This document shows, in pieces, positions 35,866 through 47,600 of a stretch of DNA of 64,000 nt. The stretch lies in NCBI GenBank assembly GCA_034440575.1, contig JAOTOL010001346.1, positions 560,501 to 624,500 on the forward strand, in the 5' to 3' direction. The notes beneath the pieces are model-generated. The model did not search any database, had not been told where the DNA came from, and saw nothing but the letters and a program-made list of their open reading frames with translations. The stretch comes from Imbricaverruca yamaguchii. Its lineage: Eukaryota > Arthropoda > Thecostraca > Neoverrucidae. The translations under genes and the position numbers were made by a program. Positions within the stretch are counted from its first letter, which is position 1. The number at the start of each line of letters is the position of its first letter.

Positions 35866-36070
35866 AAGCCGGACACCGGTGTTGGTCAAAGCCGTCGCGA
35901 CGAATAACAGAACTCGAACGTTCTCATTTCCCACGTATGCATCAGTGTACAACTCTCAGCTGGTTGCTATCAAAGAAGGTTTGCATTGTATTGAGATGGG
36001 AGATGATGCGTTGCACGCATGTACAAAAGTACACTTTGTCCACAGCAAGCGCGGAAACACGTAAAAAATG
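35866..36070 (+). mobile_element. I-like LINE RNase H fragment
   Basis: RTFSFPTYASVYNSQLVAIK matches the RNase H block of the LINE at 38790-40369 (SFSLPMYASVYSSELVAI). The catalytic E is replaced (NSQL for SSEL), so this is a dead remnant. Confidence 0.6.
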
Positions 36071-36169
36071 ATCTAACGTAAATACTACTAGCACCCATAA
36101 ATTATATGTACCAAAGCGACACCTTTCTCGCCTCCTCACGGAAAAGCGTAGTCATACCATTGCAAAGCT

Positions 36170-36372
36170 GTACAAAGATAACTCCGCCACAAAAGGTTAT
36201 AGGCCCATCTCACTTACTGTCTGTGTTAGTAAACTTGTCGGGCGCATGGTCAACACGCTATTGAGGTATTTTCTGGAATGCAACGACCTGCTCGACGAAT
36301 TTCAGTGTGGTTTCCAGCGTCAAAGATCATCTAAGACAATCTCATTGGACATTCTTATTCTTATTCAGCGTT
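36170..36372 (+). mobile_element. I-like LINE reverse transcriptase fragment
   Basis: YRPISLTVCVSKLVGRMVN followed by QCGFQRQRSS is the RT segment from the YRPISL block to the GFR block. It breaks off where the Gypsy fragment begins. It lies downstream of an RNase H remnant, the reverse of the normal RT then RNase H order, so the two come from different copies or a rearrangement. Confidence 0.6.
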
Positions 36373-37720
36373 TTTTAGAAGAACGCCATTGGCTGCCAAG
36401 AACCGTTGGTGTGCTGCTGCAGGATGGCGCCGACGCCAGCATCTGAGGCGTTAACTTGAAGACTGAGCGGAGCCCCCGGCGTGTGGTACGCCAGTCGAAC
36501 TGCTCGGGCCAGTGCTCGTTTGACTGCGTCAAGCCCTTGAGTGGCGTCATTCGTCCAGGTGAGGGTCTCCGTGCTACGCTTGGTGCACTTTGTGCCGAAG
36601 AGGTCGTGCAGTGACTGCAACAGACCGGCAGCGTTGCTGATGAAGCGGAAGTAGAATGCCACAATTCCAACGAAACGGCGCAGCTGCTTCTTGGAAGCCG
36701 GCTTCGGGAGCTCGGTGATAGTGGAAACCTTTTGCGGCACCGGGACGATGCCATCGGCTGACACGTCGTGTACCAGAAAAGTGAAGGGCGTGGCGCCAAG
36801 CACATACTTGTCGGTTGCAGAGTCAGGTCGTACTGCTTGAGGCGGGCAAAGACCTCTCCCAGATGTTTTAGGTAGTTTTCTGATGTCTTGCTGGTCACCA
36901 GCATGTCATCCGAAAAGACGAAGCTGTGAGAGAGACCACGCAGCACCTCGTCCATGAAGCGCTGAAATGACTGAGCGGCGTTCTTGGGACAGAACGGGAT
37001 ACGCACAGCTTCGTGTAGGCTGAACGGGGTGGCGATTGCCGTCTTCGCGGTGTCCGCGGGCTTAACGGGGACGTGGTTGTACGCCCTTACCAGGTCGAGC
37101 TTGCTGAACAGACAGCAACCGTGCAAGTTGGCTGCGAAATCCTGGAGAAACGGCAGAGGATAGCGGTCGGAGAGGGTCTGCACGTTCAGTGCGCGGTAGT
37201 CACCGCGAGGACGCCAAGCTCCTGTTTTTTTTTCTTCGACGCCATGTGGAGAGGCGAATCCCAGCAGCTTTTGGATGGGCGGACGACTACAGCCTTCAAC
37301 ATCCTGTCGAACTCGCCTCGCGCGATCGCCAAGCGTTCAGGGGCGATGCGGCGCGGCCGGGCAAAGCAGGGCGGCCCTCAAGTCTCGATGTGGTGCGTGA
37401 CGCGATGCGTCACCGGCACCTGCTGCGCGTTGGGCTGCGTGAGGCTTGGGTACTCGGCAAGCAGCTGCGAGTACGACGACGTCGGGGCAGCGATGAAACG
37501 TAACCACAGTGGGCAGACTGCTGCCGGAGAGCCACAGGCCACGACTTCCCCGGAGGCGGTGCGCAGCTGCTGGTGCCGAACGTCGATGAGGAGACGATGA
37601 TTGGCCAAAAAATCGGCACCGAGAATGAGCGTAGCGATGTTGATAGTTCGATTAATTCAATTCGATGTTCAGTCCTTTTTCCCACATTTTTGGTGGTTGA
37701 GAAATCCCGCTGAACATTGA
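36365..37720 (-). mobile_element. Ty3/Gypsy pol fragment, decayed
   Basis: Reading leftward: the end of a retropepsin-like region (ADFLANHRLLIDV, near 37615), a linker, then RT with DRYPLPFLQDFAANLHGC, FSKLDLVRAYNHVPV, an NAAQSFQRFMDEVLRGL block, and FSDDMLV where YIDD is usual. RNase H follows (LQVNASDAGVGAILQQ). The frame shifts at least near 36800 and near 37190. No LTRs recognised. Inactive. Confidence 0.8.
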
Positions 37721-37794
37721 TGCACCTCATCTCTATGGTTGAATATGTTCCCAGATTGGCTACCGAACCAAAGAGCCATATGGGCGTTCATTTT

Positions 37795-38740
37795 TGTTTG
37801 GATGCGTTGCGTTTTCGTCTACTAATGTGTTTTAGGTCTGCAGACAATTTGTGTTAGGGGCACTGCATATTTTTCAGATCTCGGCTCTTAGAGTTTTTGT
37901 TTTGTGCACCAGCGATATTTTTTAGTCATTGGTGCGTTTTCCAGGACACAAATATGATTATTTAGTGTTCTGTCTTTTTGTTCCTATTTGGGACCATGTC
38001 GCTTTTTGAGGACCTGTTTTGAGGACCTTATGGGGTCTCATCACCCTAATGTGCTTGATGGGCCTCCGTTGCGTGTCTTTTTTAGAGCTCTCTGTTGGTT
38101 TATTTAGAGCTGCAATACATGCTTTAAAGCCCTACCACTTTTGTCGAGACCTGTTACGCTTAGGAAAACCGGTGCATTTTCGGCCCCCGTCGTGCTCTTA
38201 GGGTACCGTTGTGTTTGTCGGGGCCCATGACGCACATTTATTGGACCACAGTGCGATTTTGGGTGCTCCGGTGTACTTTCTTGGGAGCGACTCTTCGAGC
38301 CTACGCGCGTGGTTTCGGGGGGGCGGTTTCCTAGACTGGACGCAATTTTTGGTAACTTCCGAATTTTTATTGTTCGAGATCTGGCCTGATATTTGGGCAC
38401 CCGACGCCATATTTTTGTGTCCCACCGCGACTGTGTTTTTTTAAGCTCTGGTATGTTTTTTCGTGCCAGCAAACAGTTTTCGTTTCAGGTATTTCAATGT
38501 ATGCGGGAGATTCCGGAGCGATTTGTTTGTGTCTGACATTTATTTCTTGGAATTTCTCAGTATTTTGAAGGGGTCCGGTTTTATTTTTATCGGGTCTCCA
38601 TGTCATTTTTAGGGCCAAGTTGTGCGTATTTGGGGCCATGGATGACAATTTTTTTGCAACTGGACCACCCGAGGGGAACTGTTGACTCCCGACCCGAACT
38701 TTTGGGACTACCGACGGAGCGTTTTTGTCCCGTGTGCGAC
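37795..38740. repeat. Highly eroded ~30-bp satellite
   Basis: A rhythm of GGG(A/C)CC or GAGCTC, a short GTGCG-like piece and a T-run recurs roughly every 28-32 bases, for example around 38090, 38215, 38260, 38430 and 38620. Identity between units is low; the call rests on periodicity seen by eye. Confidence 0.4.
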
Positions 38741-38789
38741 AAAAGACACAACACAAAAGACAACCGCAATACATTTCTGTCGCCGGCGT

Positions 38790-40369
38790 AACTGTGCAGA
38801 TATATCTCAAGCTGTATGGCAGGGAGATACCGATGCCACCGGCGGTGAAGTTAGACTACGCCAAGTTAGACTACGCCTGCTTTATCTACGACGGAACGCG
38901 CAAATCCGCCAAACAGATTCTGGACACTGTTCATCACACCGCTATTCGCATCGCGACCGGAGCATTCCGCACTTCGCCCACCGTGAGTCTGTTAGCCGAA
39001 GCACAGGAGCCGCCTCTCTCTCTCTGCGCAGAGAAAGGCTAGGAATGCGCTACGCCTGCATGCTCCGCCAGTTTCCCGACCATCCGGCTTTTTCGCACGT
39101 CTTTTCGCGTCGACTATTGACCATTTTTTCAGGGGAACGAAACCTGAGTGTCGCCCCATTCGGTGTTCGAATTCGAAGACTCCTGCGGGAAAGTCGAGTT
39201 AAGCTTCGGGGAATTCGTACAGTCCAGAACATGGAGACCCCTCCATGGGAGATGATTACACCGGCGGTGGATGTATCCCTTGCGAAGATCAGAAAATCCG
39301 ATATCCCTCCAGCAGAATTTCGTGCACTGGCTCTTCAACATATTGAAAGATTCCAGGGATGGATAGCCACGTACACTGACGGCTCTCGAACAGAGGACGG
39401 CGTTGGCAGCGCTTTTATTTGTGGATCTATCTCCCGCTCGTTTTCGCTCCCGATGTACGCATCGGTGTACTCGTCGGAACTTGTCGCTATTACGAAAGCT
39501 CTGTGTTATATCGAAGTGTCTGGGGGTGATCGACATGTCATTTTCACCGACTCTTTAAGTAGTCTTATGGCCCTGAACACGTTTTATCCATCAAACTAAA
39601 ATCAAACAAAACTTCTGCGGGATATTGTGAGCCATCTTACCGATTTGGAACGCCATGGACGACGAGTTCTTCTATGTTGGCTTCCGAGCCACGTTGGCAT
39701 TTCCGGTAATGAGTTGGCGGATGCTGCGGCGAAACGAGCGGCAAAGGCACCGTGCTCTCGAGCGCTGCCACTCCCCGCCACTGACCACTACCGAGAGGTA
39801 TCTACCTTCCTCCTAGACAAGTGGCAGGCTATGTGGGACGCGACGTCGGCGAACAAACTACGAACCATCATACAACGTTTACGACCATGGGGCTCGTCAG
39901 GTCGCAAACGTCGACAAGAAGAGGTCACATTATGCCGTCTCCGTATCGGGCATACTTATGCTATGCATGGGTATATCATCACTTTGCGGTGGCGACAATC
40001 CTCTGTGCTCAAGATGTTATGCACCGCTAACAGTTCGCCACGTTTTGATATCGTGTCCTCATTACGCTGATGAGCGTAGACGTCATTTTGGGTCTGACCA
40101 GGTGGATTCCCTTAGAGATATTCTCTCCGACAGCTCGAGCATTGTCCAGTCGGGACGATTGATGGACTTCTTATCTTCAGTGTCATTCTCCGCAATATAT
40201 TCTTCTCGCTGATATACATGGCATGTAAACTTTGTACCACAATACGACCATTTTGACGGCTACGAACGATGTGAAGTTTGATACTGTACTTTGTTAGCTA
40301 CAAGAGTTATGGGCGCAAAATGACCTTAGTAGTCCATGCGCCCTTAGGCCCAAATAATCAATCAATCAA
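38790..40369 (+). mobile_element. I-like LINE, 3' part with RNase H domain
   Basis: Post-RT region (KLDYACFIYDGTRKSAKQIL, HHTAIRIATGAFRTSP, RYACMLRQFPDHP), then RNase H with catalytic positions still present: D in YTDGS, E in SSELVAI, D in FTDSLSSL, then HVGISGNELADAAAKRA. A CCHC-like end in another frame reads LCSRCYAPLTVRHVLISCP. A stop near 39597 and a frameshift near 39960 inactivate it. It ends with GGGCGCAAAATGACCTTAGT and an (AATC)n tail. The 5' end is missing. Confidence 0.85.
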
Positions 40370-40379
40370 TGCCGTGCGC

Positions 40380-41235
40380 GATATTTGGAGGTCTCAGTGT
40401 GGACAGGTCCATTTAGGTCGGACTGTTCAGGTTCCCTTCGAAATTGGTACACGAGTAGTACTCGATGCACTGATCATCATGAGCATAAAAGCTGAGAGGG
40501 ACGTTCATAACTGGATATTTTGAGCAACGCTTCTTTTGGTGTGCATATGTGCAGCGATCATAAACATACCCAACGAAGATAAATTTGCACTCCAGGCTAG
40601 ATTGATTTTTTTGGGGAGATGGAACATCGTGTAAACGAGTATACCGGGAAAGCTCGGCACCCTGATTATCGTGAACACAATCAATAAACCGTATTGCGAA
40701 GCGTTAGCCATATTCAGGATTAAAGGTAAAATGCTATCGGGTTCGGACTCCTCAGAGTGTCTTTAAAATTGGTATGCGGGTAGTGCACGATGTACTCATC
40801 ATCATGAGCATAAAAGCTGAGAGGTGCGTTAATAAATAGCTGAGTTATTCGAGGTAAAATGTCTTGCTCATTGAGGTCGGGCTCTCCAGATGCCCCTAAA
40901 AACGTAGTACTCAATGCATGCATGACCCTGAATAACTTGAATAAGCTGTTTATGGATGCCCCTCTTAGTCATTGTGTTCATGATGACCAGTGCATCGAGT
41001 ACTAGTCGTACTAATCGTGTTCCAATTTTGAAGGGAATATGAAGGGTCCGTCCTTCTTCGATATCCGGCGATATCCACTCGGTGTCAATATGAACCAGTC
41101 TCCAATTTGACGAAGGTGAATCATGTGCCCAGTTTTTAGTCAAAATTAGACACAAATAGCGCAATAGTTCTGAATGTGAACGTCGCCAAATTGCGTAGAG
41201 AGGGTAGAGAGTAAACATATTTCTCGATGACATTT
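40380..41235. repeat. Three-copy diverged repeat, one copy inverted
   Basis: Copies at about 40380-40535 (+), 40735-40860 (+) and 40925-41100 (-). All share a core near TCATCATGAGCATAAAAGCT / ATGAACACAATG. The frames read FEIGTRVVLDALIIM and FKIGTRLVRLVLDALVIM, so it may derive from coding sequence. Class unknown. Confidence 0.55.
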
Positions 41236-44200
41236 ATGGGTGGCGGTTTTGAATCCATTTATTGTGGTAAGCTATCTAACCTGCTAATAAAAGAACGTCT
41301 TAAATTCCTAGACAGGCCGAAATCAGCATTGTAGAAAGGAGATTATCATGTATTGTACTGTGCTCAAGCCCACATTCCAGCATGAAGCTCCAAAACAGAA
41401 TGCCCACCAACCTCCTCACCGGTGCAGCGGCCTGAAACCCCACGATAGGCTCTCGTCTAATTATTGGTTGTTATTTGGGCTGAGGGAGCGCATCGACTGT
41501 GTAAGCCATCCAACGTACATGATCTTGTCAATTGCGCCATGCTTTTCCATCTGGCTGGGCAGGCTGCAGAATATTGTGGATTTGTTAGAGAATACAGTGT
41601 CCTAAAGTGATTGGGGGTTAGGATGGAAAATCATGAGTGGAATCAAGTTCTAAAAGAAGGAAGTCTTGCACAATATTTTGCAGAGTATCAAAATTCATTT
41701 TTTCCATGTAGTCATATTTTCGTTTTTAGTTGTCAAATTGTTGTACTTTATCTTGTATGTACAGTTAGTAGCTGTAAACAGGTGGATGGAATAGCTGCAA
41801 ACATCAAAAACAAATTATGCATGACACTACTCATTAAAGTTATTAATAGCCACTACAAAATACTGGTATAATGATACAAAATATCAGTGGTCATGTCCTT
41901 ACAGTTTTCTTAAACTGACTGCTTGTGGAAGCCAAAGATGGTGCCCATGAACTTTGCTAGCTCTGTACACAAAGAATGTGTAAAACTATGCAATCAGACC
42001 TTCATATTTTTGCAGAGAATGGTCATCATTTATCAATACCACTAACTTTTTATTCTGGTGGTGGAGGTGGTGGAGCAGGGGAGGTAAGGGGTTGGTTGAG
42101 GTGGAGTACCAACCCTCCCCTAAGTCTGGGAAAATTTCTTTCTCCCTGGATCCATCACTGGTCGGGTGTGGTGAGGGTTGATGAACTACCATTCACGTCA
42201 ATGGGTGCCATATCTAACCTTCCAAGTTCCACCCCCCTCTCCACCACACCCAAGTAATGCCAGCAATGGGAATGGAGCTTGACCTGGGAATTACTTATGT
42301 GCTTGCTATTTTATTTATTCCAAGAGTTCAAAACTGTCCTTGATCTTGGTCTTTATACTTGCATAGACAATATGAATATTTTGAAAAGTGGATGGCCTGG
42401 ATTTAATGCTGTTTTGTTTGTCTACATTTTGAACTCAGCTTGTCTTGTGAACAAAGGGTCATGCAATTGAATGGCATTTTGATTTGGAACATATCTCATA
42501 TTTTACATGGTTTAGTCTCATGTATTTTAATTATTCATTATATTATTCAATTTTATTTTATCACAGAATGATAGTTGCAATCCCATAATATTATTTTGGC
42601 ATTGGTATGTCATTTTCTTACTGAAAAAAAAACATTATAAAAGGACTGTCAAATCTGATTCCACAAAGTCCTCCATAAAGCAAACAAATGGGTTAGGTTT
42701 TGCTGGGTTAGGATAGTTTAGGTTTTTAGGTTTAAGACAATTATTAAAAAAAATCAAATGTTAAAAATAATGTTGGAAATTGTTTTCTTGAAAAGTGTGT
42801 GATATCAAGTTATGTTAGGTTGAGTTAGGAATTATATTATTCAGAAAATTTGACAGAAATAAATTGTTTGAAGGTTTCACATCTTCATTTTTTTTCTCCA
42901 AGGGAAGATTGTTAGGTTAGGTTAGGTTATGTTATGTTGCATTTTTCAGGCACTACTTTTATGCTGTTACCCAACACAATGCCCCTCTTTTTAGTGTTAT
43001 TTTGCTCACAAATTGAAAAGGTAAGCATTTGCACAGCAAATGAGTTACCCAGTCATTATCATAGTCACATTCATAAGCATTGTACTGGAAAATTATTTTT
43101 AAGAATCATGGAATGCACTAAAGCACCAATTCACTGAATCTGCAATGGTGTGCTGTTGTGCAATGTGAAGTCAAATGACTGGATGGAGGGAGACATGATG
43201 GGCCATATTCGTATTCAGGTCTTGGCTTTTTCCTTGTATGCCTCATGTTTCCTGACACATCTTGGCTTGTAATCTGATTGTTGGAACAGCAATGTCCTCA
43301 AGATTAATGTAAAATATGTGTTCAAGACATTGATAAATCATCCATGAGCTGAATGTCAGAATAATAACAAGATCAAGATGGATTTAAAGGAGAAGATCAA
43401 GACCTTGATCAATAAGCCAGTGAGTGATATTCTGCATATTACTCACTGACAAGCATGCTAATATGAAGCATGTTGCCTGACAAGTGTAACAGACAGCTAC
43501 ACTTGTCATAGTTACACTCGGAGACATGGCAGTTTTTAAATATAACTAGTTCATGCATGTGCAAATCTGTGTGTACATGCTCATCTTTTGCAATCTTCAC
43601 ATGTGTTCCTCATGTCCTCATGTCCAGTGCCTGCTGGCCTGGCCAGGGGAGTCAATGGAAGGGTGGTGCTATGACACACAGGTATCTGTGGATCCCAGTC
43701 AGGGTGGTGAGTCTGCCTCTCTCTCCCAACTGTGTGATGGCATTGCCTGCCATGTGTACCTCACATGCCTCGTGTCCTCCCCCCAGACACAGGCATCCAA
43801 CCAGTAGGTCCTCATGTGGTGGGATGCCAAGAGAAGTTGTGCTGTGTTGTCTTCGGATCAACCATACACCAGCAACACACAGGTACCTGTTGATGGGAAG
43901 TGACCACCCACAGTGCCCATGTTTCCCACCCCACTCACAGTGTTCAACATACTCGTTGGCTGCCCAGCACTGGAACTTGTGCCCAACAGATATCTTGGGC
44001 TCAAAGTATTGATATACAAAGCGAAAAATGCTGCAGGATGACTCAGTTTGTTGCATCTGTGGACATATTTACATTCCTGTAAAAAGTACACTGGTCTCAT
44101 CTGCCACCCATCATAAGCACTCAGACATAAGCTAAGCCCACTCAATCATAATATGACAGGTTGCATTACAGGCACAATATGACCAACATTGTGGATACAC

Positions 44201-44476
44201 TCTAAAACAATCCACTATCAGAGGGCATGCAAATTTGAAGGGGTCACCTACCTGCATGTTAAAAAGACAACTATATTTTTATGGGGCTCTTTTTGTGTGT
44301 ATTTTTTTGGTTAAAATAATTCATGGCCAACTTAATTTTCCTGTGTAGAGGGAGCCACCCTCCACCCACCATCCCTCCATCACTGCCAACACCCACCACT
44401 TAAAACCCACCACCGCCTCGGATGATCCACAGCCATATTAAGTGTGGTGTCTTATTTGTGCCATGTGACGATACAG
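41236..44476. other. Region upstream of the first mapped VPS50 exon
   Basis: About 3.2 kb with no recognised exon. 42057-42108 is G-rich (GGTGGA-like). TTAGG-type motifs cluster at 42690-42735 and 42905-42935. The VPS50 promoter and any upstream exon could lie here. Confidence 0.4.
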
Positions 44477-44668
44477 ATGGTGCCACGTGTGACCGCGCCG
44501 GCGCCGCACGTGACCGACACGTGGGACGTCTTGGATGCGCGCGAACGGCGCGTGCACGTAGCGCGCGACGTCAGCGATCCGGAGGCGGAGCGTGAGGTTC
44601 TGGAGAGTATCGAGCCGACCTTCTTCGAATGCACAAACCCCAGCGAAGTGTGCCGCCAGCAGCTGCAG
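44477..44668 (+). CDS. VPS50: VPS50 exon 1 (first mapped)
   Basis: 64 codons. The start MVPRVTAP is poorly conserved; VSDPEAEREVLESIEPTFFE matches the segment before the first coiled coil. Ends CAGCTGCAG before gtgagagg, phase 0. Whether 44477 is the initiator or an internal exon start is open. Confidence 0.85.
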
Positions 44669-47600
44669 GTGAGAGGGAAGTAGTTCATTGCCAGAACTGC
44701 AGGTGATTATATAGTAATTGACGACAATAACTACAGGTGGGAAACAGAACAATTCAGTGTGAATTCACTTCAACAATTCACACACCAACAATTTGATGTG
44801 TAATCCAGTGTGCCAAGTGCAAATGATCAAGACTGGTTGAGGTGCCCTAAAGCACCATTAACTAACTGACTTAGTGTTACACTTCTATGGGTGAGAGTAT
44901 ACCAATTTGCTACCACAGCTGAAGGTGCAAACAGTAATTCGCTGTGATAACTATACTGCCATTTAAAGTAAGAAAAGCTTAACCCACTATTTGGATCACT
45001 ACAATAATTGTTGTCTTTATAACTCTCACTGGGCTCAGTTCATGCAGATTATGTCCAATTCATGTTGTATTTAAATTGTACCTTTACATACTGCTACTCC
45101 CCATTACCATTGAGGTGCAGTTTGCAACAAATGCAAGAGTAAGTTAAGCTTTACTTCTTTTGAATGACAGTCCAGGGGTGATATAGCAATTCGCATTGAT
45201 AACTGCAGAGGAAAATAAATAAATTTACTGCAATAACCGCAGAAGGGATCAGTAAATGTCACAACTGCAGATGGGGATGGGGGAGTAATTCATTGGCTCA
45301 ACTGCAGGTTAGAGGAGAGTAATACACTGTCACAGACCACAGCTGCACATGGGAGGCGAGTAATGCACTGTTACAGACCACAGCTGCACATGGGAGGCGA
45401 GTAATACACTGCTACAGACCACAGCTGCACATGGGAGGAGAGTAATGCACTGCCATGGCTGCAGGTGGTATGAGAGCAATGCACAGCCACAAAATGGTAA
45501 TTTATTGCTACAGCTGGATTTGGGAGGAGTGTAATAAGCTGTCGCAACAGAGTAATATACTACCGCGACAGTGTAATACCCTGCCACATCTGTAGGTAGT
45601 AGTATAGTCATTCACTGTAACAAATTTTAATCCGAGTTGTTGCTGGGGTGGCTTGAGGAGCCAGAGTTCTATTGCTAAGCATAGCTTGTTGCATGAACCC
45701 TGGCCCCACCACCCGATCCATGACTCCAGTTCAACGGCATAATTTAAACTGAAAGTTTAACGTGCTGCCAATGCACCAACACGGCCACCCGGTAGCTTTT
45801 CCCCGACCTTATCGGGTCAGCTGCCAACTGACACTCCCGGCCGGGTCTAAATGCGAGTGCGCGAAGCGACTCGAACCCTGTGTTGCCAGTACAGGGGAGA
45901 CCAGTACAGGCCAGCGCTCTAACCAACTGAGCTACCAGGGCGGCAAATTGTTATTTAACAGTATGTGGTAGTATTGTAATTTAACATCACAAATTTAGGT
46001 GATATGATAGTAATTCACTGCCCTGGCTGCATGTGGCAGTTTAGTAATTTACTGTCACAAATTTAGGTGATATGATAGTAATTCACTGTCACAGCTCTAG
46101 GTAAAAGGAAGTAAATTTCCTACCATGACTGAAGTACATCATAAAACGTTTAATATTCTTAGACTCATAGCTGCAAATAGTATGATTTAGCTCTATATTT
46201 AGTATGATTTAGCTCCGATGGGCATATATAGAGATATGGGGGCTGTACAAGCATCCTCATTAATATCATTAGATATGAATGGGAGTGAATTGTGAAGGTG
46301 CGTGGGGCATAGATGGATGGATTTCCCGCGTGCGAAACTGGGGTGATTGGAACGCTCGCTGACTGGCATGTCCCAGTAGCAGCGACATCTCTGGACAGTG
46401 CTTGAGCTCTGCGCCAGACGCCGATACTGTTGCCAGCCGGTGCGGGGCCGTTGCGTGCCCTCTGGTTGTACCGAGGGCGGCTGGTCTGACAGGCAGCGCA
46501 TGCCACAGATGCTGCCGCCCGGCATGGACGTGAATATGGTGGCGGCGCGGCGCCAGCTGCTGCGCAAACAGCTCAACGTCGTCTCCAAAAAGGTGTCCGA
46601 CATGATCCTGCACTGCCAGCCTGAGCACAGTCAGGAGCTGGAAAGGTGGGGCTGTCTTCACCGATGCCGGGCCCGGCACTAACGACTGACCGCTGACAGG
46701 TTTCTGGGCGCCGCGCGATGCTGACGAGCTGACGGTTTGCCATGAAGATGCAATTAAATATAGCACTGGCTGGTTCGTTCCACTATGTGGAATGGATCGG
46801 TTTTGACCATCATGAAAAACAGCAAGGTAAAACGAGCTTAAAGTATCTGCCTCGTTTTAACCTGTTCAATTTACCTTGCGTCACGGCCTGGCCCTTTTAC
46901 CCGAATGGCTAATATGGTCAATATGTCTTTAATCCAGACAATCAATCGATTGATCCTTCGTCCTTGATTACGAAAATGGGCGCAAAATGACCTTAGTAGT
47001 CCACGCGCTCTTAAGCCCAAATAATCAATCAATCAATCTTGATTACGAAAATAATCGACATAGCAAATGGGTGTTGATAAACCAGGCTGTGGCACCTAAG
47101 GGTTATACAGATTGCGCACTCAAAATTAATATATTAAATAATTAAGAGAAACTAAAATATTAGTAACCATATGATCATGCAAAGAAATTTGGTGTTTCCC
47201 GAATTTGTGTCACCTTTTGGGCGGTGGCCTTCTCGTGGCAAGATCCTGGCTGCGTCCGTGATTCGGATATGTTTGTCCGATCCGGTAAGTTTCCGCTCCG
47301 AACGGATACCAACGTTCCCGATCCGATGCATTCTTACTTAAAACCGGTGTTAGTTGCTAAGACTGCTAAGCTAATTTTACCAGCTGTTTGCGAACTGTGA
47401 TTCCAAATTGAACAAATGATTGCTGGTTGCCTATGGCAGAAAAGTATAAAAAGGTTTTGTGAATAGTTTAGAGCTCGGTCTGTATGTGCTGTCAAACATC
47501 CGAGCACCACGGTACATAGCATGATGCGATATCTTCTGAGAAGTTGAGGACAAGAGAATTTGAGTTTCAAATGCTATTCTTGAATGTCTGTATCCTGTCG

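Larger units (their letters stand above)
44660..46135. repeat. ~41-bp minisatellite beginning on the VPS50 exon 1 donor
   Basis: Consensus roughly AGCTGCAGGTGNNAGGAGAG followed by TAATTCACTGTCACA. The exon end and first intron bases (CAGCTGCAG|GTGAGAGG) form unit 1. Further donor-like units start at 44696 (CTGCAGGTGATT) and 44732 (CTACAGGTGGG). Exact 41-bp spacing holds at 45338, 45379 and 45420. Interrupted by a LINE-tail scrap (44840-44872) and a SINE (45760-45944). Older, more diverged units lie at both ends. Confidence 0.8.

Noticed and set aside
43553..44145. Possible upstream VPS50 exons or a separate gene in overlapping frames
   Set aside because: No conserved blocks and inconsistent frames on both strands; no splice pair in phase with 44477 could be argued.
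45870..45944. Minus-strand tRNA gene
   Set aside because: The anticodon region contains a duplicated CTGTACTGG and the T arm is followed by a SINE-like body.
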